Positions 18,377-26,279 of a DNA stretch of 64,000 bases are shown here, piece after piece (the stretch's first letter is position 1; every line of letters starts with the position of its first letter). The stretch spans positions 2,418,001-2,482,000 of the forward strand of contig NZ_JALRMO010000001.1 in the NCBI RefSeq assembly GCF_023276405.1. Direction: 5' to 3'. A program made the translations under genes and the position numbers. The notes under the pieces were generated by a model. That model made no database searches and was not told the DNA's origin. It saw nothing but the letters and a program-made list of their open reading frames with translations. This DNA is from Paenibacillus hamazuiensis (lineage in GTDB: Bacteria; Bacillota; Bacilli; Paenibacillales; NBRC-103111).

Positions 18377-20137
18377 ATGAAATGGCTGCACTCGATCCGC
18401 TTCAGGCTGACCTTGCTGTTCCTGGCAACGATTGTTTTTCCGGTAGCCCTCATTGTTATGAAGCTTCCCGATTATTACAGCTCGATCATTGCGAAGCAGG
18501 CGAAAGCCCTGACCGATAATACGCTGACGGCGCTCACTTACAATATTGAGACGTATTTGGACGATTTGGACCGCATGACGATCGCGCCGTATTTGAACAA
18601 CGACGTCATGGCGGCGCTTAAACTCAAAGCAAGCCGCCAATACGCCGAGGCCAGCGCCTACTCCAAAATGCAGGCGGAAATCGCACTTGCGTATACGCTG
18701 CCCAAATTCCTGAATAACACCCGTAAAGATATTTTAGGCGTTATTTTGCTGCCCTTCGACGGCTCGGTTTACGTTACGTCTCCTTCAGGTACGACGGAGT
18801 CGACTCCGGACTTCGCGTTCTCCCGGCAGATTTGGTACCGTAAAGCCGTGGAAAGCGACGGAAACGTTGCATTCATTAGCGCGCATGTTCAGGATTACAT
18901 CAGCACATCGCTGCAGCGTGAGGTTTTTTCCGTCGCGCGTCTTATCAAGGACCCCGACTCGCAGAAGCCGCTCGCGGTTATCATGGCGGATGCAGATACG
19001 ATTTTGCTGGCCAAAATGATCAACGGCGTCCGTTTTGACAACCGCTCGATCGTGGCGGTCATGGACGATCATCATAATCTGCTTTATTCCAACTATCCGC
19101 TGTCTTCCGATGTTCTCGCCAAGCTGGCCGCACAAGGGGAGAAAGTGACAAGCGGGGGAGAAACCTACAGTGTCGTGAAAAAAACGATCAGCCGTTCGAA
19201 TTGGAGCATCGCGGTGCTGTTTCCCGATTCGGTCATCCGCGCCCAGCTCTCGTGGATCTATTGGGTAGGGCTGCTGTTTGCCGCAGGCGGGCTGCTTATT
19301 GCGCTGCTGCTGTTTTTCACCGTATCGCACTGGATTGTTACTCCATTCAAACAAATGATTCACGTGATGAAAAAAGTGCAGCGCGGGGATCTGACGAGCC
19401 GTTATCGGGCGCGCGGACATGACGAAATCGCCCAGCTCGGGGCAAGCCTCAACACGATGATCGCTCAGCTGGAAGAGCTGATCGACCGGGAATACAAGGC
19501 CGTTCTCGGACAACGGGTGGCCGATTACCGCGCGCTTCAATCGCAAATCCAGCCCCATTTTCTGTACAATACGTTAAGCGGCTTTATCGGCCTCAACCGG
19601 ACGGGGCAGAGCCAGCTGCTGGAAAAAGCCATCTTGTCGTTAAGCGGCTTGCTCCGTTACATTTTGGGACATAACGACTGGTCCCTGCTTCGGGATGAGC
19701 TCGACTTCATTGCCAAATATTGCGAGCTTCAGCGCATCCGGTTTCAAGAGAGGCTGCAGTTTCGGATCGAGCTTGAGGCCGGCCTGGAGGAGATCAAGCT
19801 GCCGAAACTGCTGCTGCAGCCGCTTGTTGAAAACGCGATCATTCACGGCATCGAACCTTTGTTCCGGCCCTGCACCTTGACGGTTGCCGCAAGCAGACGG
19901 TTCAGGAGGTTCGATCATTCAGTGGATTCATTGGAAGAGGAAGTGTTGGAGATTCAAGTTGCCGATGACGGAGCCGGATTCGATGCCGCTGCGGGCGGGG
20001 AAAGCGTAGGTCTCAGCAACGTGCGCGAGCGTTTGAAGCTGGCATACGGCCGCGGCATGTTTCGCATCGACAGCGCGATCGGCCAAGGCACGACCGCCTC
20101 GATCATCATTCCGTGGAAGGATGTGAGCCCACTGTGA
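18377..20137 (+). CDS. YesM-type sensor histidine kinase
   Basis: A 586-residue membrane kinase with transmembrane segment 1 at about 10-30, an extracellular Cache-like domain, transmembrane segment 2 at about 290-314, and HAMP at about 314-366. The His_kinase motif QSQIQPHFLYNTL follows, with the phospho-accepting His394 before FLYNT. The HATPase N-box is LVENAIIHGIEP and the G-box VGLSNVRERL. This HisKA-less class pairs with AraC-type regulators. It lies 45 bp after the permeases and overlaps the regulator gene. It probably senses the sugar, directly or through the binding protein. Confidence 0.92.
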   Translation: MKWLHSIRFRLTLLFLATIVFPVALIVMKLPDYYSSIIAKQAKALTDNTLTALTYNIETYLDDLDRMTIAPYLNNDVMAALKLKASRQYAEASAYSKMQAEIALAYTLPKFLNNTRKDILGVILLPFDGSVYVTSPSGTTESTPDFAFSRQIWYRKAVESDGNVAFISAHVQDYISTSLQREVFSVARLIKDPDSQKPLAVIMADADTILLAKMINGVRFDNRSIVAVMDDHHNLLYSNYPLSSDVLAKLAAQGEKVTSGGETYSVVKKTISRSNWSIAVLFPDSVIRAQLSWIYWVGLLFAAGGLLIALLLFFTVSHWIVTPFKQMIHVMKKVQRGDLTSRYRARGHDEIAQLGASLNTMIAQLEELIDREYKAVLGQRVADYRALQSQIQPHFLYNTLSGFIGLNRTGQSQLLEKAILSLSGLLRYILGHNDWSLLRDELDFIAKYCELQRIRFQERLQFRIELEAGLEEIKLPKLLLQPLVENAIIHGIEPLFRPCTLTVAASRRFRRFDHSVDSLEEEVLEIQVADDGAGFDAAAGGESVGLSNVRERLKLAYGRGMFRIDSAIGQGTTASIIIPWKDVSPL

Positions 20138-21639
20138 ATATCGTCATTGCCGATGACGAGAGCCTCATACGCGCGAGCCTTGTCAGCATGATCTCGGAAA
20201 TGGGCGCCTCCTGGCACGTTGCCGGTGAGGCCGCAACCGGGGAGGAATTGGTCGCACTTGTCGCTGCCGAATTGCCGGACATCGCCATCGTGGATATCCG
20301 CATGCCGGTGATGGACGGTTTGACGGCCATTCAGCGCGGGAAGGAATGTTCGCCGCTAACCAAATGGCTTATTCTCAGCGGCTTTTCCGATTTTGAATAT
20401 GCACAAAAAGCAGTGAAGCTCGGGGCATCCGAATATTTGCTCAAGCCGGTTGACCCTCGGGAGCTTGAGTCGTCATTATATCGGATTTATCAGGATCATG
20501 CGGAATCCGAACGGATGTTAAACCGCCAGTTTGAATACAACCTGTTCTCCATGATACATGAGCTGACAGCTCCTGACGTCGAGAGGGGAAGCGGCGACAG
20601 CTTGTTTTACCAAGGGCATTTTCAAGGCATGGTGTTTTATATCGACAGCTGCTGTCCGGCTTCCCGCCTGGCCGATTTGCAGCGGGAGCTCGGCTCTGTC
20701 TTGCGGGATGAGCTTGGAAAGCATTTTACGTGCGGAATGAGGGTGGCGATTGTTTCGCTGCCGGGCGGAGAGCTTTCAGTGATCGGAGCGTGGGATGCCG
20801 CCAAAAATGCCGGGCACAAAGATAGACTGGCGCACTGCTTTCAGAGCTTGATCGAAAATTTGGCGCAGTTTCAATCGAAGCAGTCGGCCGTTACCGCGTT
20901 TCTAACCGGCGAGTGCTCCGGTTTTCTGTCGCTCGTCGACGAGCTTAAGCAGCTGCAAAGCTGCGCGTCGCTCAGACCTCTTTACGGCATTCGCCGAATG
21001 TGGTCCGCGCGCGAGCTATCCTCTTTGACAGAAACGGATTTCGCCGTGCTTGGCAGGCTGCTGATACTGCTTGCGCAGCATTTTAACGACAAGCTTTACG
21101 TGAATTACCACAAGACAGTCGATGAACTGGAAGCCTTGTTGAATAAAATTCAGCTTCGGGACCATCATGTTCAAGCGATCCGCGATTTTCTCGGCGCCGC
21201 GCTTTCCGCCTCCGTCTCCAGTCCCTTGTCCCGGCAAAAGCTTGCCGGCGAGCTGCGGCAGTTCGGCGAACAAACCCTCCTTCGGATGACCGGAACGGAG
21301 CCGGGTGGGGGGGACCTGGTCGAGCGAGCCATAGCCTATATCGAAAAGCATTATATGGAAGATATCGGGATCGGCCAAATCGCCGGGGAGCTGAATGTGA
21401 CCCCGAATTACTTGAGCTCGTTGTTTCATAAAAAGACCGGCTGCACCTTTGTCAAATACTTGACGCGATTGAGGATGTATAAGGCCAAGGAATTGCTCGC
21501 CGAGACGGGACTGCAGGTTCAGCAGGTTGCGGAAAAGGTCGGGTATTACAGCTCGAGGCATTTTACGAAGCTGTTCAAGGATACGAACGGCGTTTATCCG
21601 TCGGATTTTAAGAAAAACTTAGGCAATCATACCGGTTGA
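20134..21639 (+). CDS. YesN-type AraC response regulator
   Basis: A 501-residue regulator with a receiver domain (1-120) carrying DDE at 7-9, phospho-acceptor Asp54 in VDIRMPVMDG and Lys in LLKPVDPREL. A middle region without clear motifs is followed by an AraC double helix-turn-helix (about 400-501) ending VAEKVGYYSSRHFTKLFKDTNG. The GTG at 20134 overlaps the kinase stop (GTGA), and the reading frame begins cleanly with NIVIADDE, so I prefer it to the ATG at 20113. It likely activates the upstream transporter operon. Confidence 0.92.
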   Translation: MNIVIADDESLIRASLVSMISEMGASWHVAGEAATGEELVALVAAELPDIAIVDIRMPVMDGLTAIQRGKECSPLTKWLILSGFSDFEYAQKAVKLGASEYLLKPVDPRELESSLYRIYQDHAESERMLNRQFEYNLFSMIHELTAPDVERGSGDSLFYQGHFQGMVFYIDSCCPASRLADLQRELGSVLRDELGKHFTCGMRVAIVSLPGGELSVIGAWDAAKNAGHKDRLAHCFQSLIENLAQFQSKQSAVTAFLTGECSGFLSLVDELKQLQSCASLRPLYGIRRMWSARELSSLTETDFAVLGRLLILLAQHFNDKLYVNYHKTVDELEALLNKIQLRDHHVQAIRDFLGAALSASVSSPLSRQKLAGELRQFGEQTLLRMTGTEPGGGDLVERAIAYIEKHYMEDIGIGQIAGELNVTPNYLSSLFHKKTGCTFVKYLTRLRMYKAKELLAETGLQVQQVAEKVGYYSSRHFTKLFKDTNGVYPSDFKKNLGNHTG

Positions 21640-21643
21640 CATT

Positions 21644-21670
21644 AAGCGCTCATAGTAGAGCGCTTATTTT
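21644..21670 (+). terminator. Terminator after the YesN-type gene
   Basis: AAGCGCTC (21644-21651) and GAGCGCTT (21658-21665) pair around ATAGTA, followed by ATTTTATT. It is a short but perfect stem right after the stop. Confidence 0.75.
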
Positions 21671-21792
21671 ATTGGAATTTACGAAAACCCTTACATTGGA
21701 ATTTTGTTCAGAGATTGTTCAGCAGAGATATGTATAATAAATATCTATGCATTGTTACCCTTAAACAACGCCGGTTACAGGAGGTATTCGTC

Positions 21793-22077
21793 TTGAGGAT
21801 ATCTTTTTACAATCTAAAGTGTCTGAGCAGCATAAGGATTTACAAGGGAGCCGATAACCAATATTACATAGAGGTTGAGGGTTTATATAACGACGACACG
21901 AAAGCCAAAGGTTTTGTAGATCCGTGGGAAACCTTGGAAGAAGCTTTGATTTGTGCAAGGGGCATATCCAAAATGTTCGATTTAGATCTTGCTTTGATAC
22001 AAGTGGAAAGTTTATCCGGACACGAAGACAGGGAGGATGGGGGAGTACCGGCGTCGCTGTCACCCGGGGCAAAGTAG
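21793..22077 (+). CDS. Small hypothetical protein
   Basis: A 94-residue acidic protein I cannot assign. It begins RISFYNLKCLSSIRIYKG and contains YYIEVEGLYNDDTKAKGFVDPWETLEEAL split over a beta-then-helix pattern. There is no signal peptide or transmembrane segment, and the last 20 residues look disordered. The TTG at 21793 has a perfect AGGAGG eight bases upstream, so it beats the in-frame upstream starts. It is a monocistronic unit closed by two hairpins. Confidence 0.55.
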   Translation: MRISFYNLKCLSSIRIYKGADNQYYIEVEGLYNDDTKAKGFVDPWETLEEALICARGISKMFDLDLALIQVESLSGHEDREDGGVPASLSPGAK

Positions 22078-22108
22078 ATGGGTTGCGTCAATGCTCAAAG
22101 ACGGAGCT

Positions 22109-22184
22109 AGGCTGCCGATCCATGTCGGCAGCCTGGTCTTGGTTGGAGATTGAACTATCGATTCCGTTAGTTCAATCTGTTTTT
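22109..22184 (+). terminator. Two successive terminator hairpins
   Basis: AGGCTGCCGA/TCGGCAGCCT (22109-22118 and 22125-22134) is followed by AGATTGAACTA/TAGTTCAATCT (22147-22157 and 22168-22178) with a GTTTTT tail. The second is a strong intrinsic terminator and may also serve the converging gene on the minus strand. Confidence 0.8.
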
Positions 22185-22186
22185 CG

Positions 22187-22819
22187 CTAAATTAACCTCA
22201 ATGATTTTAACTCCCGATAAACTTCTTCTGCATCACAGTTGGGATTTAGCATTTGAATCATCTCCACCGTTATAGGGACGCCCTCATAAACTTTTTCAAC
22301 AACATCAACTGGCAGCGCTAATTCAAAATAATCTTTCGCAAATTGCACGAAATCCTCCGGTGTTTGGTAAATCGCTCCTATCAAAAAATCTGAACCATCA
22401 TTAGCTCCTCTTGGCATTTTAACTTTTCCCTGCTGCCAGCTAGAATCACTATTTTTACGCCATATACAAAAAGTCACAGCTTCTTTTTCAATTCCTTCAT
22501 GTTCAAGTAGTGGCAATATTTCGATCGGAACGTTATCATAAATCCCTGGCCATACCTTATGTTCGTCTTGTGCATATGGACTTAGTATGGATTCATGATC
22601 AAATCCCTTTATGATGGTGCCTTCAGCGGAAAATAAAATAATAACATGATCACCTGCTCCATTATTTATTTTTGCCATGCAAACGCCTTTATTCCATTCT
22701 TGAACAACGCTATGATAGCGAAGCCATTCAGTCTCACAAAGAATTGTATTTAGAGCTGCTTGAACAGCCATTAGCTTTTTTAAGCTTTCCGGTTCAGGTA
22801 GTTTTTCTAATGCACTCAT
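22187..22819 (-). CDS. Cytosolic hypothetical protein
   Basis: A 210-residue acidic soluble protein whose family I do not recognise. It has an N-terminal helical part, a beta-rich centre (GDHVIILFSAEGTIIKGFDHES, split by turns) with several tryptophans, and a helical C-terminus ending EEVYRELKSLRLI. There is no signal peptide or membrane segment. GGAGGGAGAAATGTT before the ATG at 22819 is a strong ribosome-binding site. It is a single gene between converging terminators. An immunity or SMI1-like role is conceivable from size and acidity, but nothing in the sequence proves it. Confidence 0.75.
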   Translation of the reverse strand: MSALEKLPEPESLKKLMAVQAALNTILCETEWLRYHSVVQEWNKGVCMAKINNGAGDHVIILFSAEGTIIKGFDHESILSPYAQDEHKVWPGIYDNVPIEILPLLEHEGIEKEAVTFCIWRKNSDSSWQQGKVKMPRGANDGSDFLIGAIYQTPEDFVQFAKDYFELALPVDVVEKVYEGVPITVEMIQMLNPNCDAEEVYRELKSLRLI

Positions 22820-22960
22820 AACATTTCTCCCTCCATCACTCTTATCATACTGCCCGTTAGGTTAATCCGCTCTCATTATCGAATTATTCGACATTAGACT
22901 GATAATCCCTGTCCTCTTAAAAAAGTTCCGTTTATTTTTGTAAAAGGATAGGGAATAAGA

Positions 22961-23032
22961 GTGGCGAGACGGATTACTACCCAAGATCGCAAGGCAGTTC
23001 AAGAGGATAGACAAGCTTTATTATTAACATAA
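22961..23032 (+). CDS. Possible small ORF (23 residues)
   Basis: GTG at 22961 opens ARRITTQDRKAVQEDRQALL before a TAA, preceded by AAGGATAGGGAATAAGA. The peptide is basic and polar. It could be a real small protein or the 5' stub of a lost gene. I cannot tell which from one sequence. Confidence 0.25.
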   Translation: MARRITTQDRKAVQEDRQALLLT

Positions 23033-23063
23033 TATTTATTACGTAAACAAATGAAGGTGCACG

Positions 23064-23132
23064 ATGAATAAACAAAATTGCGAAAAATGGGCGGAACGTC
23101 AGATGCGACGGACCATCAATCGAAATAGCTAA
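23064..23132 (+). CDS. Possible small ORF (22 residues)
   Basis: ATG at 23064 opens NKQNCEKWAERQMRRTINR and ends at 23132, with AAGGTG seven bases upstream. It is very basic, with one cysteine, and has no recognised family. It lies between the 22961 small ORF and the SLH gene. Confidence 0.25.
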   Translation: MNKQNCEKWAERQMRRTINRNS

Positions 23133-23218
23133 CATGCAACCTTATCCAACCTTAGTCCGTTTAGTGTTTGTATCAATCACAATTTGTGAAACAACTAACA
23201 CGACACGAGGTGGACAAT

Positions 23219-24625
23219 ATGAAAAAAGTTTTTAAAATGGTCAATCTTACAGTTGCTACAGCCGTCATGTCGCTTGCTTTTGTTGGGCACAGCTTCGCCG
23301 CTTCGTCTACGGATTTCACCGACTTAACCAATGTTGCAGCAAAAGATAAAATCATCTCTCTTCAACAAAGCGGTATTATCTCAGGAGTTGCACCAGGTCT
23401 GTTCGCGCCAAATGCGCCCCTTACTGAAGCTCAAAGCGTTCAACTCTTTGTATCCACACTCGGATTGAACCTTGATGCGGTAAGATTCGAGAAAGAACTG
23501 AAAGCAACAGACTATTTCACAAATGCGGACGATAAGGCCTGGTATGCAGCCTCATTCATAACGGCCGCCGTCCACAATCTCGACTTGCCGAAATCCCTCG
23601 ATCCCAACCAATCGAAAAATAAAGAAGAATTCACACATCAACTCATTCGGGCAATAGAGAGAATAGGTCATTTACCGATGATTAAGCCGGTCTTAGTCGA
23701 CATGAAAGACAAAGACCAAGTGAGCGAAGAGTATTCGGGCTCCATCCAGAGAGCCCTTTCCTATGGCATTGTCAAGTTGAATGCAGACGGTACATTCAAT
23801 CCGAAACAAATTATGACCCGCGAACAAGCAGCTGAAGAAATCTTCAATGCCATTCAGTATTTGAAAGCTCATTCCAACAATTCCGCGTCGGAGATCATGA
23901 CTGCCTCCCAAGGAGTGAAACTCATTGCGGAGCTGCTGGGCAAAGATGGCACCGACATCCAAATAAAAATCGATCCTGATGCGAAAATGACCCGCGAGTC
24001 GTTTATTAACCTGCTCATGCAAACGCTCAAAACAAGCGGGAAACTGCCGATGATTAACATTCAACCGATTGACATCAAGGATAATGACCAAATCGACGTC
24101 GAATATTCGGGATCCGTTCAATTGGCCATCGTGTTAGGCTTCATTAATCTTTCCGACGAAGGAACAATAAATCCGAAAGGCGAATTAACACGAACTGTCG
24201 CCACCGAAATTATCGGGAAAGCTTCCGAATATCTTAAGGCTCATCAGAAGCCATCCGTTGCCGTTTCTTACGGGGAAGGGGCGCAATTGATTTCGAAAGC
24301 TCTCGATCTTGCTGGCTCAGATATTGCAATTAAAGTTGATCCAAATGCGATAATGACTCGCGAATCGTTCGTAAGCTTGCTCGTTCAAACGCTCAAGTCG
24401 AGTGGAAAGCTGCCTATGATTAAGCCGGTAGTAATCGACATCAAAGATTTGGATAAAGTGGATAGTTCGAATAAGAGTTACGTTCAATTAGCGGCTTCTT
24501 TGGGAATCGTTAAATTATCTGATGAAAACCTGTTTAAACCAAAGGATGAATTGTCCCAAACGGATGCAGCTGAAATCGTCAACAATGTAAAAGCAGTGGT
24601 AGAAAGATTCCCAAGTAGTAAGTAA
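23219..24625 (+). CDS. Secreted protein of S-layer-homology-like repeats
   Basis: A 468-residue exported protein. The signal peptide (1-27) ends SFAAS. An SLH module follows (DFTDLTNVAAKDKIISLQQ, SGIISGVAPGLFAPNAPLTE). Three repeats of about 105 residues follow, each with a block SGKLPMIKP / IDIKD / YSGSVQLA / LGIVKLSDEG / FNPK-ELT, which are divergent SLH-type units. The repeats start near residues 135, 250 and 365. SLH modules bind pyruvylated secondary cell-wall polymer, so it is probably held on the cell surface. It has no enzymatic domain. CGAGGTGGACAAT precedes the ATG. It is a single-gene unit with its own terminator. Confidence 0.82.
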   Translation: MKKVFKMVNLTVATAVMSLAFVGHSFAASSTDFTDLTNVAAKDKIISLQQSGIISGVAPGLFAPNAPLTEAQSVQLFVSTLGLNLDAVRFEKELKATDYFTNADDKAWYAASFITAAVHNLDLPKSLDPNQSKNKEEFTHQLIRAIERIGHLPMIKPVLVDMKDKDQVSEEYSGSIQRALSYGIVKLNADGTFNPKQIMTREQAAEEIFNAIQYLKAHSNNSASEIMTASQGVKLIAELLGKDGTDIQIKIDPDAKMTRESFINLLMQTLKTSGKLPMINIQPIDIKDNDQIDVEYSGSVQLAIVLGFINLSDEGTINPKGELTRTVATEIIGKASEYLKAHQKPSVAVSYGEGAQLISKALDLAGSDIAIKVDPNAIMTRESFVSLLVQTLKSSGKLPMIKPVVIDIKDLDKVDSSNKSYVQLAASLGIVKLSDENLFKPKDELSQTDAAEIVNNVKAVVERFPSSK

Positions 24626-24667
24626 AACGTAATTCTTCGAATAAATTACATGTCGAATTCTAATCAT

Positions 24668-24708
24668 GACATCTGTCCACGAATATGTTGGGCAGATGTT
24701 TTTATTTT
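24668..24708 (+). terminator. Intrinsic terminator after the SLH gene
   Basis: ACATCTGTCCA and TTGGGCAGATGT (about 24668-24698) pair with one G-T, followed by TTTTTATTTTT. Confidence 0.85.
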
Positions 24709-24954
24709 TAGGGTTGAAAGACAGCATAACTGTTTACAACTTTATATTTTAAGTGACTTTATGGGGAGGCTCATACACACTCAGCACCAACTTTTCAGTC
24801 ATGCTCTGAGAAATAAAGTTGTCGTAATCTGGCGAATTAAATAAATTATCCATTAATTATTTCAGGTCTTAGTGCCTATCGATTTTCACGAAAGAAAAGA
24901 GTAGATTTTAGATGTAGTGCTAAAATGTAGAAATCGACAATTAAATAAACCGTA
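24709..24954 (+). other. Gene-free stretch before the riboswitch
   Basis: No supported gene. AT-rich. The promoter for the riboswitch transcript should lie here. TAAAAT near 24921 could be its -10 box, but no good -35 is evident. Confidence 0.35.
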
Positions 24955-25045
24955 CGACAATGGCAAACCAGTTGAAAAACGGGGACGCAAAGCTACAGGG
25001 GCTAAGGTGGAACAAATATTCCATGATGCCAGCCAGTTGCCGAAT
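24955..25045 (+). ncRNA. Cyclic di-GMP-I riboswitch (GEMM-I) aptamer
   Basis: The conserved GEMM-I core is present in order: GGCAAACC, a CCAGTT-GAAA-AACGG hairpin with a GNRA-type loop, GGGACGCAAAGC, a second stem built on GGGGCTAAGGTGGAA / TTCCAT, then ATGCCAGCCAG and the closing TTGCC that pairs with the first GGCAA (P1). Spacing and the invariant GACGCAAAGC match the family. It binds cyclic di-GMP and is located about 130 bp upstream of the E1-alpha start at 25173, same strand. Confidence 0.88.
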
Positions 25046-25080
25046 ACGACGGAAACCTCCGTCTTATTCATATTTATTCC
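25043..25080 (+). terminator. Riboswitch expression-platform hairpin
   Basis: GAATA-C-GACGGA and TCCGTC-T-TATTC pair around AACC directly after the aptamer P1, followed by a T-rich ATATTTATT. It could be a switchable terminator. The T-run is weak, so the ON or OFF sense of the switch cannot be stated with certainty. Confidence 0.6.
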
Positions 25081-25172
25081 GATAAGATAGGAGGTTATTT
25101 GGCATTCCCAAAAAGCGTTTCCTTCGGTAGACCGAAGCATTGGGGTTTATTAATGGGGAGGAGGACTCAGTC

Positions 25173-26180
25173 ATGATGAGAAATGATGTAAGCCTGGAGA
25201 TTGCGAGTCGACATCGTTCACTGGGTTTATCAGATCAGCAGGTTCTTTACATGTACCGTGATATGATGTTAGCGCGAAAAGTCGACGAGCAGATGTGGCT
25301 TCTTCATCGGGCGGGAAAAATCCAATTTCCAGTATCGTGCCAGGGCCATGAAGCGGCACAGGTTGGAGCTGCGTATGCGCTGGATAGCAGGAAAGATTAT
25401 TTGTGTCCTTATTATCGGGATATGGGGATGGCCATTGTTTTCGGAATGACAGCCAGGGAATTATTGTTGGAAGCGTTCGCAAGGGCCGGTGATCCGAATA
25501 GTGGCGGCAGGCAAATGCCCGGAAGTTACGGCAGCAGAAAATATCATAAGCTTACAACCTCCAATGTCGTCGCCCCGTACGCTGCTCGTATGGCATTAAC
25601 AGGGCGTTTGCAGGGTGAAAATTTCGTTGCATTAACCGCTTTAGGAGAGGGGGCTTGCAATCAAGGTGAATTTCACGAGGTAGTCAACTTTGCAGGTATG
25701 CACAAGCTGCCGGTCATTTTCTTCTGCGAGAATAACAAAAATGCCATTTCACATCCTTATTCGAAGCAAGTGACAAGTGAAAGTATCGCCGATAGGGTGA
25801 CAGGGTATGGATTTCCCGTATTCCGTGTGAACGGAAATGATCCCCTGGAAGTATACAAGGTTACGAAAAATGCGGTCGACAGAGCCAGATGCGGCGAAGG
25901 ACCAACGCTAATCGAGGCAGTCCATCACCGTTTGGCTCCTCATACAAGCGAAGACGACGATCGGACTTATCATTCTTGTGAAGAAGTGGAAGAGATCAAG
26001 AAGCAAGATTCACTTATCATCTTTAAGTATTATCTGAAGGAAATCGGATTACTGGATGAACGAACTGAGAACAAAATGCTTGACCAAATCGTGAAAGAAG
26101 TCGATGAGGCCTTGGATTATGCCGAACATGCCCCAAATCCTATCCCAGAAAGCACCCTGGACCATGTTTATGCAGAATAG
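25173..26180 (+). CDS. bkdAA: Branched-chain 2-oxoacid dehydrogenase E1 component, alpha subunit
   Basis: A 335-residue thiamine-diphosphate-dependent E1-alpha, close in length and motifs to BfmBAA/BkdAA: YRDMMLARKVDEQMWLLHRAG, CQGHEAAQVGAA, SGGRQMPG and the TPP/Mg motif GEGACNQGEFHE...NN (CENNKNAIS). It should decarboxylate branched 2-oxo acids as an alpha2beta2 tetramer inside the BKD complex, but no E1-beta, E2 or E3 gene follows, so it is unpaired here. Conserved Tyr in the usual NKYAIS is Asn. GGGAGGAGG precedes the ATGATG pair. It is the first gene after the cyclic-di-GMP riboswitch. Confidence 0.87.
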   Translation: MMRNDVSLEIASRHRSLGLSDQQVLYMYRDMMLARKVDEQMWLLHRAGKIQFPVSCQGHEAAQVGAAYALDSRKDYLCPYYRDMGMAIVFGMTARELLLEAFARAGDPNSGGRQMPGSYGSRKYHKLTTSNVVAPYAARMALTGRLQGENFVALTALGEGACNQGEFHEVVNFAGMHKLPVIFFCENNKNAISHPYSKQVTSESIADRVTGYGFPVFRVNGNDPLEVYKVTKNAVDRARCGEGPTLIEAVHHRLAPHTSEDDDRTYHSCEEVEEIKKQDSLIIFKYYLKEIGLLDERTENKMLDQIVKEVDEALDYAEHAPNPIPESTLDHVYAE

Positions 26181-26279
26181 GAGGACGGAATATGTCCGTC
26201 ATTGAAGGAAGGAGTTGAACGAATTGTCTAAATTTTGTTCTGCTGACAATGTAGAATTCCTGTGGAGAGGGGTGAATTT

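Noticed and set aside
23219-24625. Direct repeats in the SLH gene as a CRISPR array
   Set aside because: The repeats are about 315 bp, in frame and coding; there are no short repeats with unique spacers.
24934-24949. A 16-nt match (ATCGACAATTAAATAA) shared by the riboswitch leader and the region near 36083
   Set aside because: One 16-base match is about what chance gives in a 64-kb AT-rich comparison, and there is no similarity beyond it.
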